From Tectiglobus sp965215755 (GTDB lineage: Bacteria > Pseudomonadota > Alphaproteobacteria > Rhizobiales > Hyphomicrobiaceae), in NCBI GenBank assembly GCA_965215755.1, contig OZ244119.1, forward strand, positions 2,914,001-2,978,000: DNA of 64,000 nucleotides, in the 5' to 3' direction. Of this stretch, positions 36,110 through 45,255 are shown in pieces (positions within the stretch are counted from its first letter, which is position 1; every line of letters begins with the position of its first letter). The notes below the pieces were generated by a model, which had not been told where the DNA came from, ran no database searches, and saw only the letters and a program-made list of their open reading frames with translations. A program made the position numbers and the translations under genes.

Positions 36110-37048
36110 TCATTTGTGCTTCAGGGCAAATGGGTGCGCACTGTCATCGATAGCCTCCAGCGGAATCTGGCGGATGCTCGATGCTAATTCGATTGATGGT
36201 CGAACTGTTTCGATGTCGAAGCCGCGACCGGCAAGGATCTCTTCATAGCTTCGCGCGTGCAAGTCGGTAAACCCGGAAGAGAATTCGATTTCATCACCAT
36301 CCACGTCGATTGAGCGAAACGTTGATTGTCCATCGGGCAAGCCTTCGGGGAGGTCTTTTCGATCGACAGACATAAACCATTGGATTTTTGCGCGTTCACA
36401 TTCGATCGTCCCAGCTGCACGGTGCTCATCACGAAGCTGGAGTGTCTTCTTCTGGACCGCACCGAACACATAGAGCAGCATATCGAAGAAGTGGATGCCG
36501 ATGTTGGTGGCAACGCCGCCAGACTTACCTTCCTCGCCCTTCCAGGACACATGGTACCAGGGGCCGCGCGAAGTGATATAAGTGAGGTTGACGACGTGGT
36601 CATTGCGTCCACCTTCGTCAATCTTATGCTTTAAGGCTTCGATTGCTGGATGAAGCCGCAGTTGTAGAATAGCAGAGATTTGCTTGCCGGTGTCTTGCTG
36701 CAGTTCTTCCAAGCCATCTAGGTTCCACGGATTGAGCACGAGTGGTTTCTCGCAAATGGCGTCAGCATCTGAGCGCAGAGCGAATCGGCAGTGCGCGTCA
36801 TGCAAATAATTGGGCGAACATATTGATATGTAGTCTACGCCGGTGCCCGAACGTCGTAACTTGTCGATGTGACGGTCAAATCGTTCGAACTCAACAAAGA
36901 AGCGGGCATCGGGAAAATGGCTGTCCATAATCCCCACTGAATCCTTGGGATCTACCGCAGCAATCAAGTCACCGCCTACCGCTTTGATTGCCTTCATATG
37001 GCGGGGGGCGACATAGCCGCCGGCACCGATCAGTGCGAATTTCATCAC
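36110..37048 (-). CDS. wbpB: Gfo/Idh/MocA oxidoreductase, WbpB/WlbA type
   Basis: 312 residues. The NAD-binding fold opens with FALIGAGGYVAPRHMKAI (4-21), and CEKPLVLNPWN carries the conserved E-K-P catalytic lysine. LQLRLHPAIEALK and GGVATNIGIHFFDML are typical of WbpB/WlbA, the UDP-GlcNAcA 3-dehydrogenase that regenerates NAD with 2-oxoglutarate. The adjacent WbpD- and WbpE-like genes make this assignment firm. Together they make UDP-2,3-diacetamido-2,3-dideoxy-glucuronic acid, the precursor of ManNAc3NAcA-type sugars. Confidence 0.92.
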   Translation of the reverse strand: MMKFALIGAGGYVAPRHMKAIKAVGGDLIAAVDPKDSVGIMDSHFPDARFFVEFERFDRHIDKLRRSGTGVDYISICSPNYLHDAHCRFALRSDADAICEKPLVLNPWNLDGLEELQQDTGKQISAILQLRLHPAIEALKHKIDEGGRNDHVVNLTYITSRGPWYHVSWKGEEGKSGGVATNIGIHFFDMLLYVFGAVQKKTLQLRDEHRAAGTIECERAKIQWFMSVDRKDLPEGLPDGQSTFRSIDVDGDEIEFSSGFTDLHARSYEEILAGRGFDIETVRPSIELASSIRQIPLEAIDDSAHPFALKHK

Positions 37049-37207
37049 CGGTCACCAGATCTTTGTGTTTGTTTGACAAAATGAACCCAGAGCACTAGCC
37101 GGGATGTGAGGCAACCCTCAATACACAAATTGGCACATGGCGGGTGAAGAGTCATTTGATGATTGGACACCTCCATGAGCAGTTTTCGATATTTGTGAAT
37201 GGTCCAA

Positions 37208-38128
37208 CTATTGCGGCCAACGACTGGGATCAACAAGCTCCTCCGGAAGGTCGGAAAATACATCCTCGATCTCAGCGACTAATGCGTCGGATAGCGTGAC
37301 TGATCCAATAGCCTCGACGTGCGGCATGAGTTGGCTGGCACTCTCGACGCCTACCACGATCGAATCTACATCGTCCATCTGCTGCACATATTTGAGGAGT
37401 ACCTGGCTTCGGCTTAGTCCTGAGGGACTTATGAGCAGATCCAAAGCCTCAAGCCGTGAGCGCAATTTGGATAAATGGTCTGGCAAACTCGAACCAGGCA
37501 TCAGAAGCGCGCCCTGCAGGAAAGTGGAGCGCCCATAAATCTGGGCGCCTCGGGCCTTGAGCTCACGGAAGGTGCCTGAGTGTCTATAGCGCTGATCAGC
37601 AGCATTGATCGGCAGTTGTACCGCGGCAATGTCGACATCGCGGTCGAGGAGCTTTCGCAAGGCCACGCGGCTGTAGAGGGAAGCACCAAATGACTCCACT
37701 TGGGAATTAGAGACCAGTTCCGCCATGATTGCTCGAATATCTCCATCAAGAAGATCTTCAGCACGGTGCATCAGGACCAAGGGTAGAACGTCAAATCCCA
37801 GTGCTGCCCTTGACTGGTTTGTCGAGGCAATTATGAAGTCGCGCTTGGCATCTAGTGTGCCCGACTGGACCGGAGGAATCTTTGTAATGACGTTGACCAG
37901 CTGGCGCCGCGGGTTCCTGCGCCACTGGCCGATACGGTCCTCCGCCACGCCGTAGGCCCGCGCGGTATCAAACGTGTTAATACCCTGCTCGAAGGCCAAG
38001 GACATAATCCTAACCGCCTCATCAAAATCTGGCTGCCCAATGGTGTTGGCAATGCCGTACGGCATGCCGAGTTGAACTGTTCCGAGTGTTAAGTTGCTCG
38101 GCGTGAATGGAGATAATTGTTGCGGCAC
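37208..38128 (-). CDS. Aldo/keto reductase family protein
   Basis: A 306-residue TIM-barrel aldo/keto reductase: LTLGTVQLGMPYGIAN (14-29), INTFDTARAYGVAEDRIGQW with the catalytic Asp/Tyr pair, VLMHRAEDLL and the C-terminal IVVGVESASQLMPHVEAI. This subgroup is common in polysaccharide and nonulosonic-acid loci, where its substrate is usually unproven. It is the first gene of the minus-strand block (159 bases from wbpB) and is divergent from the long plus-strand operon starting near 38312. Confidence 0.88.
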   Translation of the reverse strand: MPQQLSPFTPSNLTLGTVQLGMPYGIANTIGQPDFDEAVRIMSLAFEQGINTFDTARAYGVAEDRIGQWRRNPRRQLVNVITKIPPVQSGTLDAKRDFIIASTNQSRAALGFDVLPLVLMHRAEDLLDGDIRAIMAELVSNSQVESFGASLYSRVALRKLLDRDVDIAAVQLPINAADQRYRHSGTFRELKARGAQIYGRSTFLQGALLMPGSSLPDHLSKLRSRLEALDLLISPSGLSRSQVLLKYVQQMDDVDSIVVGVESASQLMPHVEAIGSVTLSDALVAEIEDVFSDLPEELVDPSRWPQ

Positions 38129-38311
38129 TTTTACACCTGATGCTGCTAACGTTCACGGTGTGAATTTAAAGCTTGACCTCGAAGATTAAATGTCCATAAC
38201 AGGGGTTTGTTGGGCGTTAGACGCTCGATCGAAATGTTATGTTTTTACCCGGGCTTCTCACCCTTAGTGCGGTAGCTATGGGCAAATTGCAATCGTTCAA
38301 TTTGCATTTCC

Positions 38312-39469
38312 TTGCCAACGTCCAGTTCCCAATATCCCAGAATTCCTCTTTCGGTGCCTGATTTGCGCGGCCGCGAAGGCGAACTCTTGCAAAAATGCAT
38401 CACAGAGAACTGGGTGTCTTCGGCAGGCCCGGAAGTTAAAGCATTTGAACAGCATCTTGCTTCGCTCACTGGACGGCGCCACGCAGTCGCTGTCGTGAAC
38501 GGAACAGCCGGTCTGCATCTGGCATTGATGATCACAGGCGTTGGTCTCGACGATGAAGTCGTTATCCCTGACTGGACGTTCGCAGCGACAGCCAATGCTG
38601 TCTACCATGCTGGCGCAAAGCCGGTGCTGGTGGATGTACGCGATAGCGATTGGGCAATCGATCCAGAACTCGTCGATGAGGCTTTGAACTCAACAGATAA
38701 GGTCAAGGCGGTTATCGCCGTCGATCCAGTAGGACATGCCGCAGATTTTGATGACCTCCTCAAGGTTTGTCATTTGCATGATGTCCCGCTGATCGAAGAT
38801 GCCGCCGGTGCGATTGGTGCCGTCTACAAAGGACGGCCTTGTGGTAGCTTCGGTCGTGTGTCTGTAATTTCATTCAATGGGAATAAGACGGTGACAGCCG
38901 GGGGTGGTGGGATTGTCCTAACGGATGACGATGACATCGCGAGGCGAGCGCGCCACATCTCCACGCAGGCGCGTGATCGGATGGCCTATCTTCACGATCA
39001 AGTCGGTTATAACTATCGCATGACCAATTTGAACGCGGCCGTCGGATTGGCGCAGCTGGAGCAGCTCGCGAGCATTCTTAGTGACAAGGCCGATATCGTC
39101 GCGAGATATGACGCAGCGCTGCAGGGACGCAACGACGTAAGGCCTATGCCCCGGCCAAACCATACGACAACTTCCGGCTGGCTTTATAATGTCGAGGTCT
39201 CCTCAGCCGACGATGCGGATAATCTTGTTGCCAGCCTGGCGCAGCAAAACATTGAGGCCCGGGTTTTTTGGCAGGCACTTTCTAACCAAGCGCCCTGGTT
39301 AGGCTGCCGAAAGTTTCTCCGCGGCGTTTCGCACCGGCTGTCCGGGCGTGTCGTTTCGCTACCGAGTTCGTCCCCGTTAACGGCGCAGGAGCAAGGGCGG
39401 GTGGTTGAGGCGATTTCGGCTTGGAGCGGTGGTACTGTCAACTGGGACGCAAATGAGTGCACGTCGTGA
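38312..39469 (+). CDS. legC: LegC-type PLP aminotransferase for nonulosonic acid synthesis
   Basis: 385 residues if started at the TTG at 38312. No ATG lies between the upstream in-frame stop (38273) and this point, and the protein then begins PRIPLSVPDLRGRE as expected. PLP lysine K192 (FNGNKTVTAGGGG), ENWVSSAGPEV (32-42) and VVNGTAGLHLALM (61-73) mark the LegC branch of DegT aminotransferases, which aminates a 4-keto-6-deoxy sugar nucleotide on the way to legionaminic acid. It is the first gene of a very long operon, and the next gene overlaps its end by 17 bases. Confidence 0.85.
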   Translation: MPTSSSQYPRIPLSVPDLRGREGELLQKCITENWVSSAGPEVKAFEQHLASLTGRRHAVAVVNGTAGLHLALMITGVGLDDEVVIPDWTFAATANAVYHAGAKPVLVDVRDSDWAIDPELVDEALNSTDKVKAVIAVDPVGHAADFDDLLKVCHLHDVPLIEDAAGAIGAVYKGRPCGSFGRVSVISFNGNKTVTAGGGGIVLTDDDDIARRARHISTQARDRMAYLHDQVGYNYRMTNLNAAVGLAQLEQLASILSDKADIVARYDAALQGRNDVRPMPRPNHTTTSGWLYNVEVSSADDADNLVASLAQQNIEARVFWQALSNQAPWLGCRKFLRGVSHRLSGRVVSLPSSSPLTAQEQGRVVEAISAWSGGTVNWDANECTS

Positions 39470-40079
39470 ATTTGTTGTTGCAGGCGGTGGTGGGCACGCC
39501 ACAGTGGCTATCGATCTTGTCCGATCGGCTGGCTTGTCCGTCAAAGGTTGTATTGGCCCCGAACGCCCCAGCTTCCCCGAGAAATTCTGCGCATACTTGG
39601 GTCCCGACGACTTGCTCGAAACGCTGGACAGTGACCGTATTTACTTGGCGAATGGGATTGGCTGGTTGGGCAAATCCACTCAGCGCAAGGCATTTTATTG
39701 CAAAGCGGCGAAGATGGGCTTCGTGATACCAGCGATTGTGCATGCGGCCGCGACAGTTGCGCCGACTGCGGTACTCAAAGACGGTGCGCAGATCATGGCA
39801 AGTACCGTCATCAATCCCTTTGCGCGGCTCGGTGAAAACACAATTGTCAATACCTGCTCTGTCATCGAGCATCATGTAGTTGTCGGCTCCCATTGTCATA
39901 TCGCGCCAGGTGCCGTTGTTTGCGGTAACGTGCGCATCGGAGACGACACGTTTGTCGGCGCCGGTGCGACCGTGATCCATGGTGTAACCATCGGCGAGCG
40001 CGCATTTGTTGCGGCCGGTGCGGTGGTATGCTGCGATGTGCCAGCGGGCTCCAGGGTGATGGGAGTGCCCGCCCAGTGA
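39453..40079 (+). CDS. neuD: NeuD-type sugar O/N-acetyltransferase
   Basis: 208 residues from the ATG at 39453, inside the end of legC. An upstream frame extension has no sensible sequence. The N-terminal Rossmann-like domain (REFVVAGGGGHATVAIDLV) and C-terminal left-handed beta-helix (IMASTVINPFARLGENTIVNTCSVIEHHVVVG and following hexapeptides, ending VMGVPAQ) are the NeuD/PglD/LegH architecture. It probably acetylates the 4-amino-sugar made by LegC, or O-acetylates the nonulosonic acid. The catalytic His is likely one of the two in SVIEHHV. Confidence 0.9.
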   Translation: MSARREFVVAGGGGHATVAIDLVRSAGLSVKGCIGPERPSFPEKFCAYLGPDDLLETLDSDRIYLANGIGWLGKSTQRKAFYCKAAKMGFVIPAIVHAAATVAPTAVLKDGAQIMASTVINPFARLGENTIVNTCSVIEHHVVVGSHCHIAPGAVVCGNVRIGDDTFVGAGATVIHGVTIGERAFVAAGAVVCCDVPAGSRVMGVPAQ

Positions 40080-41113
40080 GTACTGCCGACTATTCGCCCT
40101 TCATCATTGCAGAGGCGGGCGTCAACCACAATGGTGACGTGATGCGCGCCATTGAGATGGTTGAAGTTGCGGCTGACTGCGGCGCAGACTGCATCAAGTT
40201 TCAGGCCTTCGATCCCGAGAGCCTCGTCGCAGTCGGAACCCAATCGGCAGCTTATCAGAATCGAAATACTGGCAAGCCTGATCAGCTTGATCTACTACGT
40301 TCACTATCACTTTCTCAAGCGGACTTCGCGCGAATAGCGGAGTGTTGTCATAATCGCGGTATCGAGTTTCTGGCAACGCCATTCGATTTAGATATGCTTG
40401 AGACACTGGTCGCGCTCGGCATGAGGCGTGTCAAGGTTGCTTCCGGCGAACTTATCAACTACGCGGCGCTGGAACGTTTTGCGAAAACGGGCTTGCCGAT
40501 CATTCTTTCGACCGGAATGGCAACTGACGGCGAGGTCGATGCTGCCATTGCTTTCTTAAGGTCGGCAAACGCAACTCAGATTACCGTCTTGCAGTGCACG
40601 TCGATTTATCCGGCCCCTATTTCGCAAGCGAACCTGCGCGCGATGGTTGCAATGGGCAAACGTAATGATGTTCCCTTTGGTTATTCAGATCATACCCTTG
40701 GGGAACACGCGGCGCTCGCGGCCACAGCTTTGGGCGCCAGCGTCCTTGAAAAGCATTTCACGCTCAACCGGTCCCTGCCCGGTCCCGATCACAAGGCGTC
40801 ATTGGAGCCTATTGAACTGGCTCAAATGATAAACCATGCGAGAGAAATCTCTGTTGCATTGGGATCTGATCGCAAAGTGCCGTCTGAAGAAGAACTAAAA
40901 ACGGCCGCCTTAGTCAGACGTTCTTGGCACAGTACGCGCCAACTCAAAGCCGGTACGATTATCGCCTTTGATGATGCTGTTCTCAAGCGCCCGGCAACCG
41001 GCATCGCCGCGACGCAATCAATCATTGGTCGGCAATTGATAAGCGATGTTGGCGCAAACGAGCCCATAAGAGCGGCGGATCTTGCGGCACAACAGGAAAG
41101 CACCGTTGCGTGA
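40076..41113 (+). CDS. neuB: Nonulosonic acid synthase (NeuB/LegI family), first copy
   Basis: 345 residues from the GTG at 40076, which overlaps the neuD stop (GTGA). The TIM barrel begins FIIAEAGVNHNGDVMRAIEMV and includes CIKFQAF, FLATPFDLDML, KVASGELINY, STGMAT and FGYSDHTLGEHAALAATALGA with EKHFTL, all standard for sialate/legionaminate synthases that condense PEP with a hexosamine. The C-terminal SAF (antifreeze-like) domain (RQLKAGTIIAFDDAVLKRP) closes the active site of the dimer. It lies between neuD and neuC, so it probably makes a legionaminic- or sialic-type acid. A second NeuB homologue is at 57570. Confidence 0.93.
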   Translation: MSTADYSPFIIAEAGVNHNGDVMRAIEMVEVAADCGADCIKFQAFDPESLVAVGTQSAAYQNRNTGKPDQLDLLRSLSLSQADFARIAECCHNRGIEFLATPFDLDMLETLVALGMRRVKVASGELINYAALERFAKTGLPIILSTGMATDGEVDAAIAFLRSANATQITVLQCTSIYPAPISQANLRAMVAMGKRNDVPFGYSDHTLGEHAALAATALGASVLEKHFTLNRSLPGPDHKASLEPIELAQMINHAREISVALGSDRKVPSEEELKTAALVRRSWHSTRQLKAGTIIAFDDAVLKRPATGIAATQSIIGRQLISDVGANEPIRAADLAAQQESTVA

Positions 41114-42213
41114 GCAAAGTGCTTTCCATCTCATCGAGCCGCGCTGACGTCGGCATTCTTTCTCCCGTGTGGCACGCATTGGGAGAGTTCCAAGATATCG
41201 ACCTGCATATTCTGCTAACCGGCATGCATATGGCGGATGGTGCTCCGGCGGCGGAAGGCATGCCCGCCAATGCAACGGTGACACGTGGCGGGGCAGACCT
41301 TGGTGGCACAGCCGGGCGGCGGGCAACGTCGGCAATGGCAGCCATCGCAGAGGCAGTCGGGGCGTATATTGATGAACATTCGCCGGACGTAGTGTTCGTG
41401 ATTGGAGATCGGTTGGACATGTTGCCGGCGGCGACTGCCAGCCTACCGTCCAACACACCGCTGGTGCACCTTCACGGTGGTGAGATCACGGAAGGGGCCA
41501 TCGACGATCGCATACGCAACGCAATGACGAAACTCGCAGAGTGGCATTGCGTATCGTCAGAAGGTGCAAAGAGCAGATTGCTGGCTATGGGAGAACTACC
41601 TGAACGCATATCTGTTACGGGCGCTCCGGGGCTGGATACTTTGCGCACCGCCCCGGTGCTGTCGCGTCCACAGTTCTTTGCCGAGGTTGGTCTAGGAGAT
41701 GCTCGTCAATTTCGGCTTGTTACCATTCATCCTGAAACAAACAGCCAAGATGTTCTGGCTCCTCTTCATGCCGTACTAGAAGCACTGCAGAGAAAACCGA
41801 TGTCGACGCTATTTACAGCGCCGAACAGTGATCCCGGTGGAGCTGAAGCCAAGACGCTAATAAAGGCTTACTGCAAACAACAGGATTGGGCTGGGTATAT
41901 TGATACACTTGGTCCGCGACTGTATCCCAATGCGTTGCGACACGCAGATGTCATGGTTGGCAATTCCTCGAGCGGTGTCATCGAGGCTGGACTATTTGGT
42001 CTGCCTGTTGTCAATGTCGGTGATCGGCAAAAGGGGCGGGAACGGGGTCGTAATATCACTGACGTTCGCAACCTCGCCACAGACGTGGCTGCCGCGCTAG
42101 AGGCCGCTTGTGCTATTGATCAGCGGTTCACATCTGCAAGCCCTTACGGTGATGGCCATGCAGGTCCCAAAGTTGCAGCTTTTGTTGTGCGTGCTGCGCT
42201 GAGCAGTGTTTAA
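41110..42213 (+). CDS. neuC: UDP-GlcNAc 2-epimerase, hydrolysing (NeuC/LegG family)
   Basis: 367 residues starting at a GTG that overlaps the neuB stop. The GT-B-like fold of UDP-sugar 2-epimerases is seen in SSRADVGILSPVWHAL, FVIGDRLDMLPAATAS, LVHLHGGEITEGAIDDRIRNAMTKLA and VGNSSSGVIEAGLFGLPVVNVGDRQKGR. The TEGAIDD and SSSG segments are active-site signatures. Hydrolysing members release a free 2-epimerised amino sugar as substrate for NeuB. Next to legC, neuD and neuB it completes the hexosamine-supply part of a legionaminic-like pathway. Confidence 0.93.
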   Translation: MSKVLSISSSRADVGILSPVWHALGEFQDIDLHILLTGMHMADGAPAAEGMPANATVTRGGADLGGTAGRRATSAMAAIAEAVGAYIDEHSPDVVFVIGDRLDMLPAATASLPSNTPLVHLHGGEITEGAIDDRIRNAMTKLAEWHCVSSEGAKSRLLAMGELPERISVTGAPGLDTLRTAPVLSRPQFFAEVGLGDARQFRLVTIHPETNSQDVLAPLHAVLEALQRKPMSTLFTAPNSDPGGAEAKTLIKAYCKQQDWAGYIDTLGPRLYPNALRHADVMVGNSSSGVIEAGLFGLPVVNVGDRQKGRERGRNITDVRNLATDVAAALEAACAIDQRFTSASPYGDGHAGPKVAAFVVRAALSSV

Positions 42214-44575
42214 CGGTATAGATAATGTAATGCTACGTGTGCCAAACGATCAGCAAGCGACCTTCTCTTTTGGAACGAAAGCGGAAACATTAGCCACGTT
42301 AAAGGGGTTGCTTGTGTCTGCGTCCCTTTGCGACCAAATGTTCTTTAGTAGAAGTGACTGGAGCGAGTGCGAGGCTGAGCTCCTAGCCGCTATTTCGCAT
42401 AGATGGAGCTGCGACCTCGCAATCCGGTCGTCAGCCCAGAACGAAGATACTGAAAGCGCTTCGATGGCGGGAGCATTTGAAAGCGTTATCGATGTGCCCG
42501 GGAGCGATAAAGAGGCAATTTGTAGGGCAATCCACAAAGTATTCTCGAGCTTCGGGTCTGAATGTGCAAGCGATCAAGTTCTAGTTCAACCCATGGTCAG
42601 GCAAGTAGCCTTGTCTGGTGTCGCAACGTCGAGAGATTTGTCGTCGGGGGGGCCATATTTCGTTATCAATTACGATGACTTTAGTGGTCGGACAGATAGC
42701 GTTACAAGCGGCAAAAAGAGCAAGGCCATCGCAGTGTTGCGTACCGCTGCGCATGCCGTCAAATCAACACGCATCTCAGCAATTATTGAGACAATTCTGG
42801 AACTCGAAAGAATCACAGGTTGTAATTCGTTGGACGTCGAATTTTGCATGACGGAAACAGACGAGCTGTATATTCTGCAAGTTCGCCGTCTTATTTTGAA
42901 AGACCAACGGAATATTGCGAGTCGAGAAGAGTTCGAAGAGTGTATTACGCGGTCTGGTGAAGATTTAATCGAATGGGCGAAGCCCAATCCAGGATTGGCA
43001 GGACGAACGACTGTGTTCGGGCAGATGCCTGACTGGAACCCAGCGGAGATGATTGGTGCCGCTCCAAAGCCATTGGCGTACTCGCTCTATCGAAACTTGA
43101 TAACAGAACGAACGTGGTCCGAAGCCCGAAGCCAAATGGGTTACCAGGATGTTGGTCACCATTCGCTAATGGTGAATGTTGCCGGTCGACCGTATATCGA
43201 CGTGCGCCTCAGCCTGAATTCTTTTCTACCAATAGGTTTGTCACCCCAGTTTTGTTCGCAATGGATCGATTATCAAATCGACAAACTCTCACGCTACAGA
43301 GGCCTCCATGACAAAATTGAGTTCGAGATAGCAGTTACATGTCTAGATCTCGATTTCGATCGACGACGCCATGATCTAATCGCAGCAGGGCTTAACAGTG
43401 CAGAGATAGATGTTTTCAAAGATCGTCTCTGCGAGCTGACAAATGCTCAAGTTGGAAATTCAGGAGAGTTATACTTTAAACTAGTGAAGCAGCTCGAAGA
43501 TCTGGAAAGTCGAAGGAAACAAGATAGCTATAAGATTGCAACACCCAAAGGTCTATTTGCTGCGCTCGAAGATACTCGTAAGAATGGCCTTTTGCCTTTT
43601 GCTCAAATCGCAAGACACGGCTTTATCGCAGTCTCGTTTTTAAAGTCACTTGTGTCTCGCGGACTAATTAGTCAGGAACAACGCGATATTTTTCTGGGAT
43701 CTATTCGCACGGTCGCATATGATTTCATTTACGACACATGGAGATTGAACAAAGGAAGTTTGAAGTTCAATGAATTCATGGAGACGTACGGTCATTTGCG
43801 ACCTGGCACATATGATATAAATTCCATGCGTTACGATGAGCTTCCTAAAAGTTACTTTCTAGGAGCTGATAGTGAACCTGCCTCAGTGGCAATCTTCTCA
43901 TTATCGAACGAAACACGAAGACTTATCGATCGTGAACTTAATTTGGCGCAATTGTCATTCAATTCGGAGCAGCTGTTCTCGTATATGCGCGAGGCGATTC
44001 GTTTGCGCGAGTGGTCCAAGTTTATGTTTTCTCGTTCAATCAGTGATATAATCAATGGGATTGCACAGTGGAGCTGTCTGCAAACTATACCTCGCGAAGA
44101 TGTTGCTTATCTCGACATTGATGACATAACCAACGAGCTTTCGACAGAGATCCTCAATCATAAGATCAATGCTGCCAAGTTGCGGTATTCCCTGACACAA
44201 TCAATACGGCTTCCGCATGTCATTATCGATTCAAATGATCTAAAGGTTGTGCGGATTCCTATCGGCGAGCCAACGTTCATTACTGCAGCGACGGTTATCG
44301 GGACTTGTGCGCCAATTGAGGAGTTGGATGGGCAACTCGAAGGCAAGATCATTTTGATTGAAAGTGCAGATCCAGGATACGACTGGATCTTCTCGCACAG
44401 GATTGCCGCTCTTATCACAAAGTTTGGTGGAGCAAACTCCCACATGGCAATTCGCTGCGCCGAATTCGGGATTCCAGCAGCAATCGGTTGCGGCGAGCGG
44501 ATCTACGAGATGGCTGTTCGTAATAATACACTGGAACTGAATTGTTCCGCAAAAACAATTAGATTTCCGAGTTAG
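42206..44575 (+). CDS. L-glutamine kinase homologue (Cj1418 family, PEP-synthase-like)
   Basis: 789 residues from a GTG at 42206 overlapping neuC. An ATG at 42230 would give 781. The N-terminal ATP-grasp domain has LAIRSSAQNEDTESASMAGAF (R74 in GTG numbering) and DVEFCMTETDELYILQVRR. The C-terminal swivelling domain has GGANSHMAIRCAEFGIPA with phosphocarrier H746. A central domain of about 400 residues replaces the PEP-binding barrel of PEP synthase. This is the architecture of Campylobacter Cj1418, which phosphorylates the amide nitrogen of L-glutamine. The next three genes match Cj1417, Cj1416 and Cj1415 in order, so the assignment is strong by context. The coding DNA is AT-richer than upstream genes. 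Confidence 0.88.
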   Translation: MFNGIDNVMLRVPNDQQATFSFGTKAETLATLKGLLVSASLCDQMFFSRSDWSECEAELLAAISHRWSCDLAIRSSAQNEDTESASMAGAFESVIDVPGSDKEAICRAIHKVFSSFGSECASDQVLVQPMVRQVALSGVATSRDLSSGGPYFVINYDDFSGRTDSVTSGKKSKAIAVLRTAAHAVKSTRISAIIETILELERITGCNSLDVEFCMTETDELYILQVRRLILKDQRNIASREEFEECITRSGEDLIEWAKPNPGLAGRTTVFGQMPDWNPAEMIGAAPKPLAYSLYRNLITERTWSEARSQMGYQDVGHHSLMVNVAGRPYIDVRLSLNSFLPIGLSPQFCSQWIDYQIDKLSRYRGLHDKIEFEIAVTCLDLDFDRRRHDLIAAGLNSAEIDVFKDRLCELTNAQVGNSGELYFKLVKQLEDLESRRKQDSYKIATPKGLFAALEDTRKNGLLPFAQIARHGFIAVSFLKSLVSRGLISQEQRDIFLGSIRTVAYDFIYDTWRLNKGSLKFNEFMETYGHLRPGTYDINSMRYDELPKSYFLGADSEPASVAIFSLSNETRRLIDRELNLAQLSFNSEQLFSYMREAIRLREWSKFMFSRSISDIINGIAQWSCLQTIPREDVAYLDIDDITNELSTEILNHKINAAKLRYSLTQSIRLPHVIIDSNDLKVVRIPIGEPTFITAATVIGTCAPIEELDGQLEGKIILIESADPGYDWIFSHRIAALITKFGGANSHMAIRCAEFGIPAAIGCGERIYEMAVRNNTLELNCSAKTIRFPS

Positions 44576-44577
44576 CC

Positions 44578-45255
44578 ATGATTGTTGCCTTGACTATGAG
44601 GGTCGTCGAAGCCGCGACTTATCTAGAAAAACGTGATGCGATGAGTCATGATTGGCCAAGCTGGTTTAAACAAAAGGACTGGACCTTGCTTCCGGTTTCA
44701 AATGCATTAGCTGAGCCAGGGGAATACGCCAAAAAGTTGGGGGCAGAAGCCTTGTTATTGACCGGCGGCAATGATCTAGTGTGTCGTGCGGAAAATCCTT
44801 CCAGCTTCAGCGAGCTTAGAAATCGAACGGAGGCTGAACTTATCAAGTCGGCACTTTCAACGAATTTACCCATCCTCGGTATTTGTCGTGGCCTCCATAT
44901 GTTGAACAAGTTCTTTGGCGGCGAGGTGATAGAAGATATAGGTGCTGCAAAGGCTTCGCACGTTGCGCAAAATCATATCTTGTCAATTTGCGATACCATC
45001 GGCGGTACGCTTAAGAAGACAAATATTTTAACCAATTCCTTCCATGAGCAAGCCATTACTCAAGATGGGTTGGGTAAGGATCTTGTTCCATTCGCAATTA
45101 GCGAAGATGGATTTGTAGAGGGAGTGTACCATAAAAGCCGTCCTATAATTGGGATTCAATGGCATCCTGAGAGAGCAAATCCGGCATTTATTATTGATGA
45201 TTTGCTTATCAGAAATCTGTTTGAAAAGGGTGCATTTTGGCGTGACAAACACTAG
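44578..45255 (+). CDS. Gamma-glutamyl-CDP-amidate hydrolase homologue (Cj1417 family, class I GATase fold)
   Basis: 225 residues. The class I glutamine-amidotransferase triad is intact: C103 (LGICRGLHML), H196 and E198 (GIQWHPERA). In Campylobacter, Cj1417 hydrolyses CDP-L-glutamine to cytidine diphosphoramidate plus glutamate. This gene starts 2 bases after the glutamine kinase homologue and overlaps the cytidylyltransferase by 14 bases, so it is placed exactly as Cj1417. Without this context it would be labelled a PuuD-like peptidase C26. A role in gamma-glutamyl-GABA breakdown is unlikely here. Confidence 0.88.
   Translation: MIVALTMRVVEAATYLEKRDAMSHDWPSWFKQKDWTLLPVSNALAEPGEYAKKLGAEALLLTGGNDLVCRAENPSSFSELRNRTEAELIKSALSTNLPILGICRGLHMLNKFFGGEVIEDIGAAKASHVAQNHILSICDTIGGTLKKTNILTNSFHEQAITQDGLGKDLVPFAISEDGFVEGVYHKSRPIIGIQWHPERANPAFIIDDLLIRNLFEKGAFWRDKH

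Noticed and set aside
42206..44575. Annotation as phosphoenolpyruvate synthase or pyruvate phosphate dikinase
   Set aside because: The C-terminal PEP-binding TIM barrel is missing, the middle domain is different, and the next three genes match the diphosphoramidate pathway rather than central metabolism.
44578..45255. Annotation as gamma-glutamyl-GABA hydrolase (puuD)
   Set aside because: It is embedded between the glutamine kinase and cytidylyltransferase homologues with overlaps; the pathway requires such a hydrolase at this step.
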